A stretch of DNA of 64,000 nucleotides, taken from contig JAKQNF010000030.1 of NCBI GenBank assembly GCA_029565935.1, positions 1-64,000 on the forward strand, given 5' to 3'. How positions within the stretch are numbered: the stretch's first letter is position 1; every line of letters begins with the position of its first letter. Below the pieces are notes generated by a model, which saw only the letters and a list, made by a program, of their open reading frames with translations, was not told the origin of the DNA and made no database searches. The DNA is from Bacillota bacterium. Lineage in GTDB: Bacteria; Bacillota; DTU025; MWDF01. Position numbers and translations under genes: made by a program. Of this stretch, positions 38,314 through 47,705 are shown in pieces.

Positions 38314-38347
38314 CGGTACGGGGGAGGAAATGTCCACCCCCGCACCG
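38314..38347. other. intercistronic stem-loop downstream of the TAXI receptor gene
   Basis: CGGTACGGGGG...CCCCCGCACCG, about 10 bp with one G:U. Confidence 0.6.
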
Positions 38348-38383
38348 GTAGGCCGGTTCTTCGTGAATTCTACGTAAAGCTGG

Positions 38384-39334
38384 CTATTTCACCCTGCCGA
38401 CTTCCTTGTAGTACCTAAGGGCGCCCGGATGGATCGGTATCTTGGCGCCGTCGACTGAGCGCTCTAGTGTTATGTCCGCCGCGTTGGGATGTATCGCCTT
38501 CAGGGCGGCATTGTTCTCCATGACCACTTTTACAAGGCGGTATACTATCTCCTCCGGTACGTCCGCGTTGCAGCATAGCACCGTCCACTGGGCGAACGTG
38601 GTGACTACGTAGTCGACTCCGGGGTAGGTGTTCGCGGGGATCTTGACCATATGCTTGTAGGGGTACTTCTCCAGGATCTTCGCTACAGCCGCCTCACCGA
38701 TGTCCAGGAGCCTAAAGCCCTTGGTCACGGCTAGGTCAGTGAAGTTGGTGGCAGGGGCCGGGGTGCCGTAGGATATGGCATCGAGCGTACCGTCGGAAAG
38801 GCCGTTGCAGAGATCTGCGAGGCTGAGCTTCACTATCTTCATGTCAGCTTCGGCCAGACCGTAGGGCGCTATGCCCTGAAGGAAGTAGTCGGTCATAACA
38901 CCGGTGCCGACGCCGACCTTTTTGCCTTTGAGATCCGCAACTGTCTTGATGCTGGAGTTTTTGGGTACCGCAATGTGCAAGGCCGCGCCCATGCCTCCGT
39001 GGCAGAACACGAAGTTGATCTTCTTTGCTGGCAGACCGGCGAAGTCGCCCGTAGCGTTGTATGCCGCTATGGTCACGTCGTTGCCGGCCGGACCGAAGTC
39101 AGCGTTGCCAAGCACGAGAGCCCTGGCGTTTTCGGTGCTGCCCGTGGAATTTTCCACAGCGAAGCTGTAGACACCGGGATATGCCTTGTTCAGTAAGTCG
39201 GCGACGCCGTTGTATAGGGTCTGGTTATAGGCGCCTAAGGGGCCCGTGGTGAATCTGACGACGGTCTTGGTATAGCCTACTGTGGACAGGACGCCGATGA
39301 TAAGCAGTACGCTCAGGACCTTGAACAGCTTCAT
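38384..39334 (-). CDS. TAXI-family TRAP transporter solute receptor
   Basis: RFTTGPLGAYNQTLYNGVADLLNKAYPG, DLKGKKVGVGTG. Confidence 0.9.
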   Translation of the reverse strand: MKLFKVLSVLLIIGVLSTVGYTKTVVRFTTGPLGAYNQTLYNGVADLLNKAYPGVYSFAVENSTGSTENARALVLGNADFGPAGNDVTIAAYNATGDFAGLPAKKINFVFCHGGMGAALHIAVPKNSSIKTVADLKGKKVGVGTGVMTDYFLQGIAPYGLAEADMKIVKLSLADLCNGLSDGTLDAISYGTPAPATNFTDLAVTKGFRLLDIGEAAVAKILEKYPYKHMVKIPANTYPGVDYVVTTFAQWTVLCCNADVPEEIVYRLVKVVMENNAALKAIHPNAADITLERSVDGAKIPIHPGALRYYKEVGRVK

Positions 39335-39344
39335 TTACAACACC

Positions 39345-41237
39345 TCACTCAATATTTGCCTTGGTTGCGATTTTCTGCTGCTGTAATCCGAGGCCGGACT
39401 TATACGAGCGGTAGACGAATATCGAGACCATTATTATGATTCCTGCCATGTCGGAGTAGAACTCCGGTACTATGCACCCAATCGCGCCTGCGAATAGCAG
39501 GATCCTCTCAAGGAGACTGACCCTCCAACGCACGAAGTACCCTTCCCATCCTGAGGCGAGCATGTACACTCCCAGCAGAGCGGTGAACATCGAGCCGAGT
39601 ATCGCATACCAGGGGCCCCTGAAAAGAAGGACCTGATTATAGGCGAACATGTATGGCAAAAGGAACGCGCTGAACGCTATCCTGCACGCTACGTAGCCGG
39701 TCTTGGTGGCATTGCATCCTGCAAGGCCGGCAGCGGCGTACGAGGCCAGCGCGACTGGCGGAGTTATGGAGGATATGCAGCCGAAGTAGAAGATGAACAA
39801 GTGAGCGGCCGTACGGTCGATGCCCATCTTGATTAGCGCAGGCGCGACCAGGACGGCAAGTACGAGATAGGCTGCGGTCGTCGGAACGCCCATGCCCATG
39901 ATAAGGGAGACCACCATCGTTAGTAATAGTAGTATTATAGTGTGCCCGTTCGACACCTCGATTAGTAGAGACGAGAGCCTGTAGCCCATGCCGGTACCCA
40001 TGATCACACCGCTTATGATGCCAGCGATGGCGCACGCTATGGTGACCGACGACATGGACCTTGCAGCGCTCACTGGTATCTTAACCAACCTATCGAGGTT
40101 AATCCTAGTCCTCTTGTTGACCATGCTGATTGCTAGTGACAGCAGGCACGAATATAAGCCGGCTCTGGAGATCGTAAGCTTGAGCACGCCTAGGGCGATG
40201 ACCAGGAAGACGATGGGGGCCATGAAGTATATCTGCTTGAGCAGGCTCTTGAAGGAGGGAAGGTGTGAGATGTCGGCCCCCTTGAGGTCGTACTTCCTGG
40301 CGTAGATGTCCACCGCGAACATCAAGGACATGTAATAGAGCACGGCGGGTATGAGCGCGGCCTTGGCTATCTGAAAATAGGGGACTCCTAGGAGCTCGGC
40401 GATTATGAAAGCGGTCGAGCCCATGATCGGCGGCATCAAGGCGCCGCCTGTCGAGGCCGCAGCTTCCACCGCCGCCGCGAACTCTGGTTCGTAACCGGTC
40501 TTCTTCATCATGGGTATCGTGAATGTGCCCGTACCGATGACATTTGCGGTAGGGCTGCCGCTGATTGAGCCGAAAAGCCCGCTCGCGACTACGGCGACCT
40601 TCGCCGGACCGCCCCTCATCTTGCCGAAGATGCTGGTGGCTATCTCGGTGAAGTAGTCTCCTACGCCCGTCACTTCCAGGATCGCGCCCAGGAGCACGAA
40701 CAGATACACATAGGTGGTGCACGCATAGAGCGGTGTGCCGAAGATACCATCCGTAGTCAGGTAGAGCAGGCTTATGAACTTCCTGAAGGTGATGCCTGGA
40801 TGGTTAAGGAAGCCTGGGAAGTACTGCCCGAAGAAGCCATAGATGATGAAGACAGACGTTACGATGACGAGCGCGCTTCCCATCTTCCTCCACGTAGCAG
40901 CTATTATCGCTACTATCAGCATGACGCCGAACACCTTGTCCGAGGTGTAAACCAGCCCGATTCGATGCTGCAGACCGCTGTCTATCGCCGTGACGTAAAT
41001 GATGCCGGCCATAGAAAGGCCGAGCATCAGCCACATCAGCATCTTCTCCGCCGTAGTCTTCGAGCTCAGTATGGCTTGAAGAAAGAATATCGCCATGACG
41101 AAGCCGAGGTGGACGGATTTCTGGCCGATGCCCTGGATTACACCAAACGAGGCAGTGTAGAGATGGAACAACGCAAGGCAGATGGAAAGTGCTATAATGG
41201 CGATCTTAATCGGGTTCGCTTTGACATTCTCTGTCAT
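39345..41237 (-). CDS. TRAP transporter permease, fused 4TM/12TM (DctQM-type)
   Basis: ~630 aa polytopic; GSISGSPTANVIGTGTFTIPMMKKTGY, MGMGVPTTAAYLVLAVLVAPALI, SSITPPVALASYAAAGLAG. Confidence 0.9.
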   Translation of the reverse strand: MTENVKANPIKIAIIALSICLALFHLYTASFGVIQGIGQKSVHLGFVMAIFFLQAILSSKTTAEKMLMWLMLGLSMAGIIYVTAIDSGLQHRIGLVYTSDKVFGVMLIVAIIAATWRKMGSALVIVTSVFIIYGFFGQYFPGFLNHPGITFRKFISLLYLTTDGIFGTPLYACTTYVYLFVLLGAILEVTGVGDYFTEIATSIFGKMRGGPAKVAVVASGLFGSISGSPTANVIGTGTFTIPMMKKTGYEPEFAAAVEAAASTGGALMPPIMGSTAFIIAELLGVPYFQIAKAALIPAVLYYMSLMFAVDIYARKYDLKGADISHLPSFKSLLKQIYFMAPIVFLVIALGVLKLTISRAGLYSCLLSLAISMVNKRTRINLDRLVKIPVSAARSMSSVTIACAIAGIISGVIMGTGMGYRLSSLLIEVSNGHTIILLLLTMVVSLIMGMGVPTTAAYLVLAVLVAPALIKMGIDRTAAHLFIFYFGCISSITPPVALASYAAAGLAGCNATKTGYVACRIAFSAFLLPYMFAYNQVLLFRGPWYAILGSMFTALLGVYMLASGWEGYFVRWRVSLLERILLFAGAIGCIVPEFYSDMAGIIIMVSIFVYRSYKSGLGLQQQKIATKANIE

Positions 41238-41262
41238 AACCGGATCCCCCAATCGTCTTGTG

Positions 41263-42105
41263 TTAATCCTCGAATATGCAGAATATGCCCAGTTCCTTCC
41301 TCGTGTCTACGTATAGCTTGCCGTTCCTGCAGAACGACGCTAGGCCAGCATCTTCGGCAGCCTCTGCGACGTACTCAAGGTCACACCCTCCGAAGGTGGC
41401 GGCTACTGTCGGGAAATGCTGGGTATCCCTAGGTTCAACCCCGAATTCGGCCCTGTAGGCCTCGGCGTCCACCAACCGCACCTCGTCGATGTCCCTGCCG
41501 TGGTCCTCCACGTTCTTCATCGCGGCGTTGAGCCTTTCGATACAGTCTACAGCAACACCGAAAACCTCGTCACTCTCACAAAAGAAAGTGATGCTCTTGA
41601 CTTTCCTAGCCTGGTTCGTATGGATGTATTTACTCTCCTGATTGACGATCAGATTCTTACTGAGCTGGGTGGTAACACCGAACAGGATATCCGTGAAGGG
41701 TTCGAGCCCGCGTATGAAGATCGTCTGGTATGATGCTGTCCCGTATACCTTCCCGTATTTGACCCTCTGGCTCGTTGGCTTATTAACCTGTCCCACCCCG
41801 GGTATGCCGGCTTCCGTAAGGGCCGTCCTCGCCTTCTCCGCGTCCAGTCCGGCGTTGCTGAGGCGTATGGAATGCACCCTGGGCAGTACACCGGCGGGGA
41901 TGGAGTTGTCCAGCCATACTATGGGCTTGCCCTCTTCCCTTAGATTTACCTCGACGAGAGTGTTGTCTAGCACGAAGTGCGTCGAGCGGTCCTTGGATGT
42001 GTCCCCGGTCACGAATCCCAGGTCTTTGAGCACACGCGAAGCTTCCATCCTTCTGGGTGTGCCTATGCTGAAATGGTCTATACAGAACTTGAGAGTCTTC
42101 TCCAT
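41263..42105 (-). CDS. VOC/glyoxalase-like domain protein
   Basis: FCIDHFSIGTPRRMEASRVLKDLGFVTG, HSIRLSNAGLDAEKARTALTEAG. Confidence 0.55.
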   Translation of the reverse strand: MEKTLKFCIDHFSIGTPRRMEASRVLKDLGFVTGDTSKDRSTHFVLDNTLVEVNLREEGKPIVWLDNSIPAGVLPRVHSIRLSNAGLDAEKARTALTEAGIPGVGQVNKPTSQRVKYGKVYGTASYQTIFIRGLEPFTDILFGVTTQLSKNLIVNQESKYIHTNQARKVKSITFFCESDEVFGVAVDCIERLNAAMKNVEDHGRDIDEVRLVDAEAYRAEFGVEPRDTQHFPTVAATFGGCDLEYVAEAAEDAGLASFCRNGKLYVDTRKELGIFCIFED

Positions 42106-42157
42106 CTGCTTCCTCCTTAGCGTACTCAGTAGCGCTCATCATCGATGAGCCTAATCA

Positions 42158-43351
42158 TCAGGCCAAGCCCTTAGCCTTTGCGGCAGAGTAGAGCCTGTCC
42201 AGGGCGTCCGATAGAAGCTTTCTGGGGCATGCGAGGTTGATCCTCTGGAAGCACTCGCCCTTTACTCCGAAGGCAGTGTCTGGATCGAAGTAGAGCATGG
42301 CGTCGTCTGTAAGGAACACGTCCAGCTCTTTCGGGGCAAGACCGAGAGGGCTCATGTCGAACCAGGCCAGATAGGTCCCTTCCATGTCGTATACCTTAAC
42401 TTTAGGGAACCTCTCCGCCATGAAAGCCTTCAAGAATTCGTAGTTGCCCTTGACGTACTCGATGAGCTCGTCCAACCAAGCGTCGCCGTATCTATAAGCC
42501 GCCTCCGCGGCTACTACGCCGAGCCTGTTTATGTGCAAAAAGCCAAGTACATTCATCTGCTTGGTGAATTTGCTCCTGATCTCCGGGTCAGGGATTATTA
42601 TGCTCGCGAAGCAAAGGCCCGCCAGGTTGAACGTCTTGGACAGGGAGGTGGTTACTATGCAGTTCTTTGCGTACTTCTCCCCGAGTGATGCAAATACTCT
42701 ATGGACGAACGGCTTCATGATGAGGTCGTGGTGGATTTCATCGGCGACTATCAGCACTCCGTTCTCTATGCATATGTCGCCCAGCTCTTTGAGCTCCTCT
42801 TCGGTCCAGACCCTACCCACAGGGTTGTAGGGACTGCAAAGCATGAGCATCTTTGCCGACTTGGCCTTCTGCCTAAGGTCGTCGAAGTCGAAATAGTACT
42901 TGCCATCGACCAGCTTGAGGGGATTCTCTATGACCGTTCTGCCGCAGTGCTGCGTCGCATGGAAGAAGTGGTGGTAGGCGGGCATCTGTACTATGATGCC
43001 ATCCCCGGGTGCCGTGAACGCGTATATCGCATTGTATAGCGCCGGTACAACCTGCTCGAAGGGGACTATCCATTCCGGGCTCACCTGCCAGTTATGTCTG
43101 CGCTTCATCCAGTCGCAACATGCCTGCCTGAAACCATCAGTGAGCCTATGATAACCGAAGACGCCAAAGTCAGCCTCCGCCTTTATGGCGTCGATTATTT
43201 CAGGTGCGGTCCTGAACTCCATATCCGCGACGGAGAAAGGAACTATTCCCTTGGGGGGTTTGTTGCCTTTGGAATCTTTCATGATCCTGTACTTGCCGGT
43301 ACCTCTTATAGCGGGATCCCTATCTACTAAGGTATCGAAATCGTATACCAT
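42158..43351 (-). CDS. PatB/MalY-type C-S beta-lyase / aminotransferase
   Basis: FSVADMEFRTAPEIIDAI, FGYHRLTDGF, LCSPYNPVGRVWTEEEL, SLSKTFNLAGL; start MVYDFDTLVDRD. Confidence 0.88.
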   Translation of the reverse strand: MVYDFDTLVDRDPAIRGTGKYRIMKDSKGNKPPKGIVPFSVADMEFRTAPEIIDAIKAEADFGVFGYHRLTDGFRQACCDWMKRRHNWQVSPEWIVPFEQVVPALYNAIYAFTAPGDGIIVQMPAYHHFFHATQHCGRTVIENPLKLVDGKYYFDFDDLRQKAKSAKMLMLCSPYNPVGRVWTEEELKELGDICIENGVLIVADEIHHDLIMKPFVHRVFASLGEKYAKNCIVTTSLSKTFNLAGLCFASIIIPDPEIRSKFTKQMNVLGFLHINRLGVVAAEAAYRYGDAWLDELIEYVKGNYEFLKAFMAERFPKVKVYDMEGTYLAWFDMSPLGLAPKELDVFLTDDAMLYFDPDTAFGVKGECFQRINLACPRKLLSDALDRLYSAAKAKGLA

Positions 43352-43393
43352 CTTCTTACCGCTACCCCCTGTCGAAGAATAATCTAGTACTGA

Positions 43394-43430
43394 ACTTGTT
43401 TGGAACAAGTATAGTTGTGGAATGCCACAA
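43394..43430. promoter_or_regulatory. paired palindromes in the lysR/patB divergent promoter
   Basis: ACTTGTT-TGG-AACAAGT (43394..43410) and TTGTGG-AATG-CCACAA (43415..43430), both perfect. Confidence 0.5.
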
Positions 43431-43522
43431 TATCTAACACTATTTATCTGGAGTGGGTTACAATATTTCTATTGTAATAACAAGGGCCATTGAACTGACG
43501 GCACGGGACAGGAGGAAGAAGC

Positions 43523-44476
43523 ATGAACTTCACTAATCTTAGGTATTTCTTGGAAGTAGCAAAGGACATGAGCTTTACCTCCGCGGCCAAGAAGCTCTGC
43601 GTGTCGCAGCAGAGCCTGAGCAGCCACATATCAAGGTTGGAAGATGAATTCGGGGTGAAGCTTTTTGAGAGGGCACCGAAGTTGAAGCTGACCTACGCCG
43701 GCATGAGTGCTATGAGGATGGCCAAGGAGATCGTCGATTTGGAAAGTCAGTTCGTAACGCAGCTCTCGGACATATCCGGCCAGAGGAAAGGTTGCCTTAC
43801 AATAGGTATCTCCCATATGAGGAGCCTGGTCTTCCTCCCTGAGGTACTGCCCGAGTACAACAGGCTCTACCCAGAAGTCGAGGTGAAGCTCTACATAGAC
43901 GTCACTAAAAGGCTGTCGGAGAAGCTCCTGGACGGCGACCTTGACATCGTGGTTGGCTTTAATCCCTTCTATAAAGAGATAATGGACAAGGTGGAGTTCA
44001 AGGACATACTCCATGAGAGCCTCTGCCTGGTCGTGCCCAACAGGATAATGACCGAGCGGTACGGTGAGGAGTCCGTTAGGAAGGCAGAACAATTTAGCAA
44101 AGGTGTGGACCTAAAGGAATTCGCGGATCAGCCCTTCCTTCTGGTGGAAAAAGGCAACAGGATTAGGGAGCTTTCTGATCGCCTGTTAAAGAAGCACGAG
44201 ATCGATCCAAGGATCATCCTGGAATGCTCGAACCTGGAGACACTACTCCTTCTTTGCATAAAGGGGATGGGAGTGGCTTTCGGCTTCGAATCGGTAGCCC
44301 GGATGTACGGTGCTGGCTTCGTCATCTCCATGGACAACAGCGCCGTCATATTCCCCCTAATGGATCAGGAGGTGCAGGGCAAGATCGTTATCGTGCACAA
44401 CAAGGACCGCTATCTCAGCCTAGCGGCGAGGAACTTCATCGATCTTGCGGAGAGCAAGTACAAACCTCAAGAATAG
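43523..44476 (+). CDS. LysR-family transcriptional regulator
   Basis: NFTNLRYFLEVAKDMSFTSAAKKLCVSQQSLSSHISRLEDEFGVKLFER; RBS GGAGGAAG. Confidence 0.93.
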   Translation: MNFTNLRYFLEVAKDMSFTSAAKKLCVSQQSLSSHISRLEDEFGVKLFERAPKLKLTYAGMSAMRMAKEIVDLESQFVTQLSDISGQRKGCLTIGISHMRSLVFLPEVLPEYNRLYPEVEVKLYIDVTKRLSEKLLDGDLDIVVGFNPFYKEIMDKVEFKDILHESLCLVVPNRIMTERYGEESVRKAEQFSKGVDLKEFADQPFLLVEKGNRIRELSDRLLKKHEIDPRIILECSNLETLLLLCIKGMGVAFGFESVARMYGAGFVISMDNSAVIFPLMDQEVQGKIVIVHNKDRYLSLAARNFIDLAESKYKPQE

Positions 44477-44508
44477 GCTCGTCCACTAGGGATAATGATG
44501 TTCGAAAA

Positions 44509-44535
44509 GGGGAAGGACCTTGTTGATCCTTCCCC
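44509..44535. terminator. bidirectional terminator candidate
   Basis: GGGGAAGGA-N9-TCCTTCCCC between convergent lysR and purD. Confidence 0.65.
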
Positions 44536-44585
44536 TCGCCTCTTATATGGTTACGTTTTTCGTCATATCGTGAAGATATGCCGTA

Positions 44586-45854
44586 TCATTTCTTCCTTCC
44601 GCTCCCGATGTCACTCCTGGTGAACAGGTTGGCGCACTGCACCCTATCGGCAATCCTGTAGGCCTTGCCTGTAGCTTCGTTCACGTCCTTGCCCAGCGCG
44701 CTGATCGCAAGGACCCTGCCTCCGGAGGTCGCCAGCCTATAAAGGCAGTCCTGCATTGTGCCCGCGTGGAAGATCACGACGCCCTCTTCTATCTCGTCAT
44801 CCTTGGGCAGTTCGATCTTGAAGCCCTTGTCGTACATCTCGGGGTAGCCCTTGCTTGCCATCACCACGCACACGGAGGCTCCGTCCTTGAATCTTATGCT
44901 CTCCCTTTCCATGCGGCCTTCGCAAGCTTCGAGCATTATCTCAACGAGGTCGTCCTCCATGAGCGGAAGGACCGCCTGCGTCTCCGGGTCGCCGAACCTG
45001 CAGTTGTACTCGAGCACCTTAGGGCCCTCTTGAGTGAGCATGAGCCCGGCGTACAGCACTCCCCTGTAATGGAGGCCCTTCTCCGCGAGCTTCTTCAGTA
45101 CAGGCACCACGGTCAGCTCCGCGAGTTCCTCGGCCTGCCCCATGCTTACGAACGGCGACGGCGCGACTGATCCCATGCCCCCGGTGTTGTGGCCCTTGTC
45201 CCCGTCGAGCGCCCTTTTATAGTCCTTGGCGGGCATCAACGGCAGCGCCCTTATACCGTCGCATAGGCACAGAAGGGATGTCTCGACCCCCTCGAGCCTC
45301 TCCTCTAGGATGATCCTGCCTCCCGGCTGCATGATCTCCAGCCTCGAAAGGGCCAGGGAGGCTTCCTCCGGCGTCTCGGCGACGACCACGCCCTTGCCTG
45401 CCGCCAGGCCGTCGAGCTTGACCACCAGCGGGCCCTCCGCCTTGTCTAGCGCCCGCATCGCCTCCGCCGCGTTTTCGAATATTGACGCCTTCCCAGTGGG
45501 GACGCCGGCTTCGATCATCACCTGCTTCGAGAACGCCTTTGATGATTCCAACCTCGCGCATTCCTTGCAGGGTCCGAAGACCTTCCTGCCATCCTTGGCC
45601 AGCCTGTCGGTGATGCCAAGCGCCAGGGGCACTTCCGGGCCGACTACCACCAGGTCGGCATCCACCATGCCGGCAAGGCCGGCCAGACCCTCTATGTCGT
45701 CCGCCTTGATCTCGAAGCATTCTGCAAGCTTGGCAATCCCGGGATTGCCAGGCGCGGCGTACACTTTGCTTACTAGCTTGCTCTGGGCTATCTTCCAGAC
45801 AAGCGCGTGCTCCCTTCCGCCGGAGCCTATCACAAGGACCTTCAGACCTTCCAT
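44586..45854 (-). CDS. purD: phosphoribosylamine-glycine ligase
   Basis: LVIGSGGREHALVWKIAQS, GPEVPLALGITD, KLDGLAAGKGVVVAET, EYNCRFGDPETQ. Confidence 0.96.
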   Translation of the reverse strand: MEGLKVLVIGSGGREHALVWKIAQSKLVSKVYAAPGNPGIAKLAECFEIKADDIEGLAGLAGMVDADLVVVGPEVPLALGITDRLAKDGRKVFGPCKECARLESSKAFSKQVMIEAGVPTGKASIFENAAEAMRALDKAEGPLVVKLDGLAAGKGVVVAETPEEASLALSRLEIMQPGGRIILEERLEGVETSLLCLCDGIRALPLMPAKDYKRALDGDKGHNTGGMGSVAPSPFVSMGQAEELAELTVVPVLKKLAEKGLHYRGVLYAGLMLTQEGPKVLEYNCRFGDPETQAVLPLMEDDLVEIMLEACEGRMERESIRFKDGASVCVVMASKGYPEMYDKGFKIELPKDDEIEEGVVIFHAGTMQDCLYRLATSGGRVLAISALGKDVNEATGKAYRIADRVQCANLFTRSDIGSGRKK

Positions 45855-45953
45855 TCGCTTAACCTCCTGGATGTATCGGATCGCGCAGTCTTGTCATTCG
45901 AGTCGCCGGAAAGAGTCCTCCTTAATCATGTCGGCGTCAAGCGCAGCTTGTCA

Positions 45954-47504
45954 TCAATGCTTGAAATGCCTTACGCCCGTGAATACCATCGCTATGCCGT
46001 GCTTGTCGCACTCTTCTATGCTCTCCTTGTCCCTTATGCTCCCGCCGGGCTGGATAATCGCCTTGATACCGGCCTTGACCGCCTCTTCTACCGTATCCTT
46101 GAACGGGAAGAACGCGTCTGACGCCATGACCGAGCCTTCGGCCTTCTCTCCTGCCATCTCTATCGCGATCCTTGCGGCTCCTACCCTGTTGGTCTGCCCT
46201 CCTCCGACACCTACTGTGGACTGGCCCTTCCACAGGAGGATGGCGTTGGACTTGACGTGCTTTACGACCTTCCAGGCCTTCAGCAGCTGTTCTATCTGCT
46301 CTTCGGTGGGGCATACTTTAGTAACGCATTTCAGGTCCGAGGCGTTCACCTGCCTCGTGTCCGATTCTTGCATCAGGAACCCGCCGGGTAGGGATTTTAT
46401 CTCCACTTCCTTGGGCCTCATCATCTCATCCAGGGGAAGTTCGACGAAGCGCACAGAGGGCTTCTTGGCGAACAGGTTCACCGCCTCGCCCGAAAAGCTG
46501 GTGGCGACCACGACCTCGAGGAATATCTCGGCCATCTTCGAGACGGTCTTCTCGTCGAGCTGCCTGTTTGAGGCGACTATCCCGCCGTACGCGGACACAG
46601 GGTCCGATTCCAGCGCCAGCCTGTAGGCCTCGCCTATGTCGTCGGCCACGCCCACCCCGCAGGGGGTCGCGTGCTTCACTATGCAGACGCAAGGTCTGTC
46701 CGGCCCGAACTCCCTTACTACGGCCATCGCGGTCTCCATGTCGCCGAGGTTGTTGTAGGACAACTCCTTGCCCGACAGCTTCTTCATGGCGAGCATGCCC
46801 TTGGGCAGCAGCCCGCTGCTCTTGAAGAGGACGGCCTTCTGGTGCGGGTTCTCACCGTACCTTAAAGTGAGCTCGGGCGTGCCTCCGATCGCGATGGGGC
46901 CGCCTGCGAGGTCCATCGTGCGCCTTCCGGCGCGCTCGTTCATCTGCTGTGATATCGCCGCGTCGTACGCCGCGGTGTGGGAGAACGCCTTCGCGGAAAG
47001 CTCGAGCCTCGTCAGCTTGCTGACTTTGCCGTTGAGCCTCAGCTCCTTTAGTACCCTCGCATAGTCGGAAGGGTCCGTTACGACCGTCACCCGCTCGAAG
47101 TTCTTGGCCGCGGACCTTAGCATGGAAGGCCCTCCGATGTCGATGTTCTCGACTATCGTCTCGAAGTCCGCCCCCTTGTCCACCGTCTGCTGGAAAGGAT
47201 AGAGGTTGACGCACACAAGGTCTATCAGCTTGCAGCCGAGCTTGGCGACCTGCCTTAAGTGCTCGTCTATGGGCCTGGCCAAGATCCCGGCATGCACCAT
47301 CGGATGGAGAGTCTTCACCCTTCCGTCCAGGCATTCAGGGAAGTTGGTGAGCTGAGATATGTCGGTCACCGCAAGGCCGGCCTTCCTGAAGGATGCCGCC
47401 GTGCCTCCAGTGGACACTATCTCGAATCCTAGCGATACGAGCTCTTTTGCGAAATCGACCGCCCCGGTCTTGTCCGAGAGGCTTATCAACGCAATCTTTG
47501 CCAT
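45954..47504 (-). CDS. purH: bifunctional AICAR transformylase/IMP cyclohydrolase
   Basis: ALISLSDKTGAVDFAKELVSLGFEIVSTGGTA, RVKTLHPMVHAGIL, LRYGENPHQKAVLF, VKHATPCGVG. Confidence 0.97.
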   Translation of the reverse strand: MAKIALISLSDKTGAVDFAKELVSLGFEIVSTGGTAASFRKAGLAVTDISQLTNFPECLDGRVKTLHPMVHAGILARPIDEHLRQVAKLGCKLIDLVCVNLYPFQQTVDKGADFETIVENIDIGGPSMLRSAAKNFERVTVVTDPSDYARVLKELRLNGKVSKLTRLELSAKAFSHTAAYDAAISQQMNERAGRRTMDLAGGPIAIGGTPELTLRYGENPHQKAVLFKSSGLLPKGMLAMKKLSGKELSYNNLGDMETAMAVVREFGPDRPCVCIVKHATPCGVGVADDIGEAYRLALESDPVSAYGGIVASNRQLDEKTVSKMAEIFLEVVVATSFSGEAVNLFAKKPSVRFVELPLDEMMRPKEVEIKSLPGGFLMQESDTRQVNASDLKCVTKVCPTEEQIEQLLKAWKVVKHVKSNAILLWKGQSTVGVGGGQTNRVGAARIAIEMAGEKAEGSVMASDAFFPFKDTVEEAVKAGIKAIIQPGGSIRDKESIEECDKHGIAMVFTGVRHFKH

Positions 47505-47522
47505 AACGAACCCTCCTAGATG

Positions 47523-47705
47523 CTAGTCTCGTCCTTCGCTGCCTTTTTCCGCAGCGTCCGGCCAAAGGCCCCGTATCCTGCCTCTTCCGCCGTCACCGCG
47601 CTCGGCGCGTACTGCCTTGCGGTCCAAGAAGAGCCTGATGCGGGCCCTGATATAGGTCACCCATGCCTTGTGGTTCATTAGCAGTTGAAGTAAGAGTGCC
47701 CTCAT
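47523..47705 (-). CDS. candidate 60-aa basic small protein translationally coupled to purN
   Basis: MRALLLQLLMNHKAWVTYIRARIRLFLDRKAVRAERGDGGRGRIRGLWPDAAEKGSEGRD; start overlaps the purN stop (ATGA); fills the purN-purH gap. Confidence 0.4.
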   Translation of the reverse strand: MRALLLQLLMNHKAWVTYIRARIRLFLDRKAVRAERGDGGRGRIRGLWPDAAEKGSEGRD

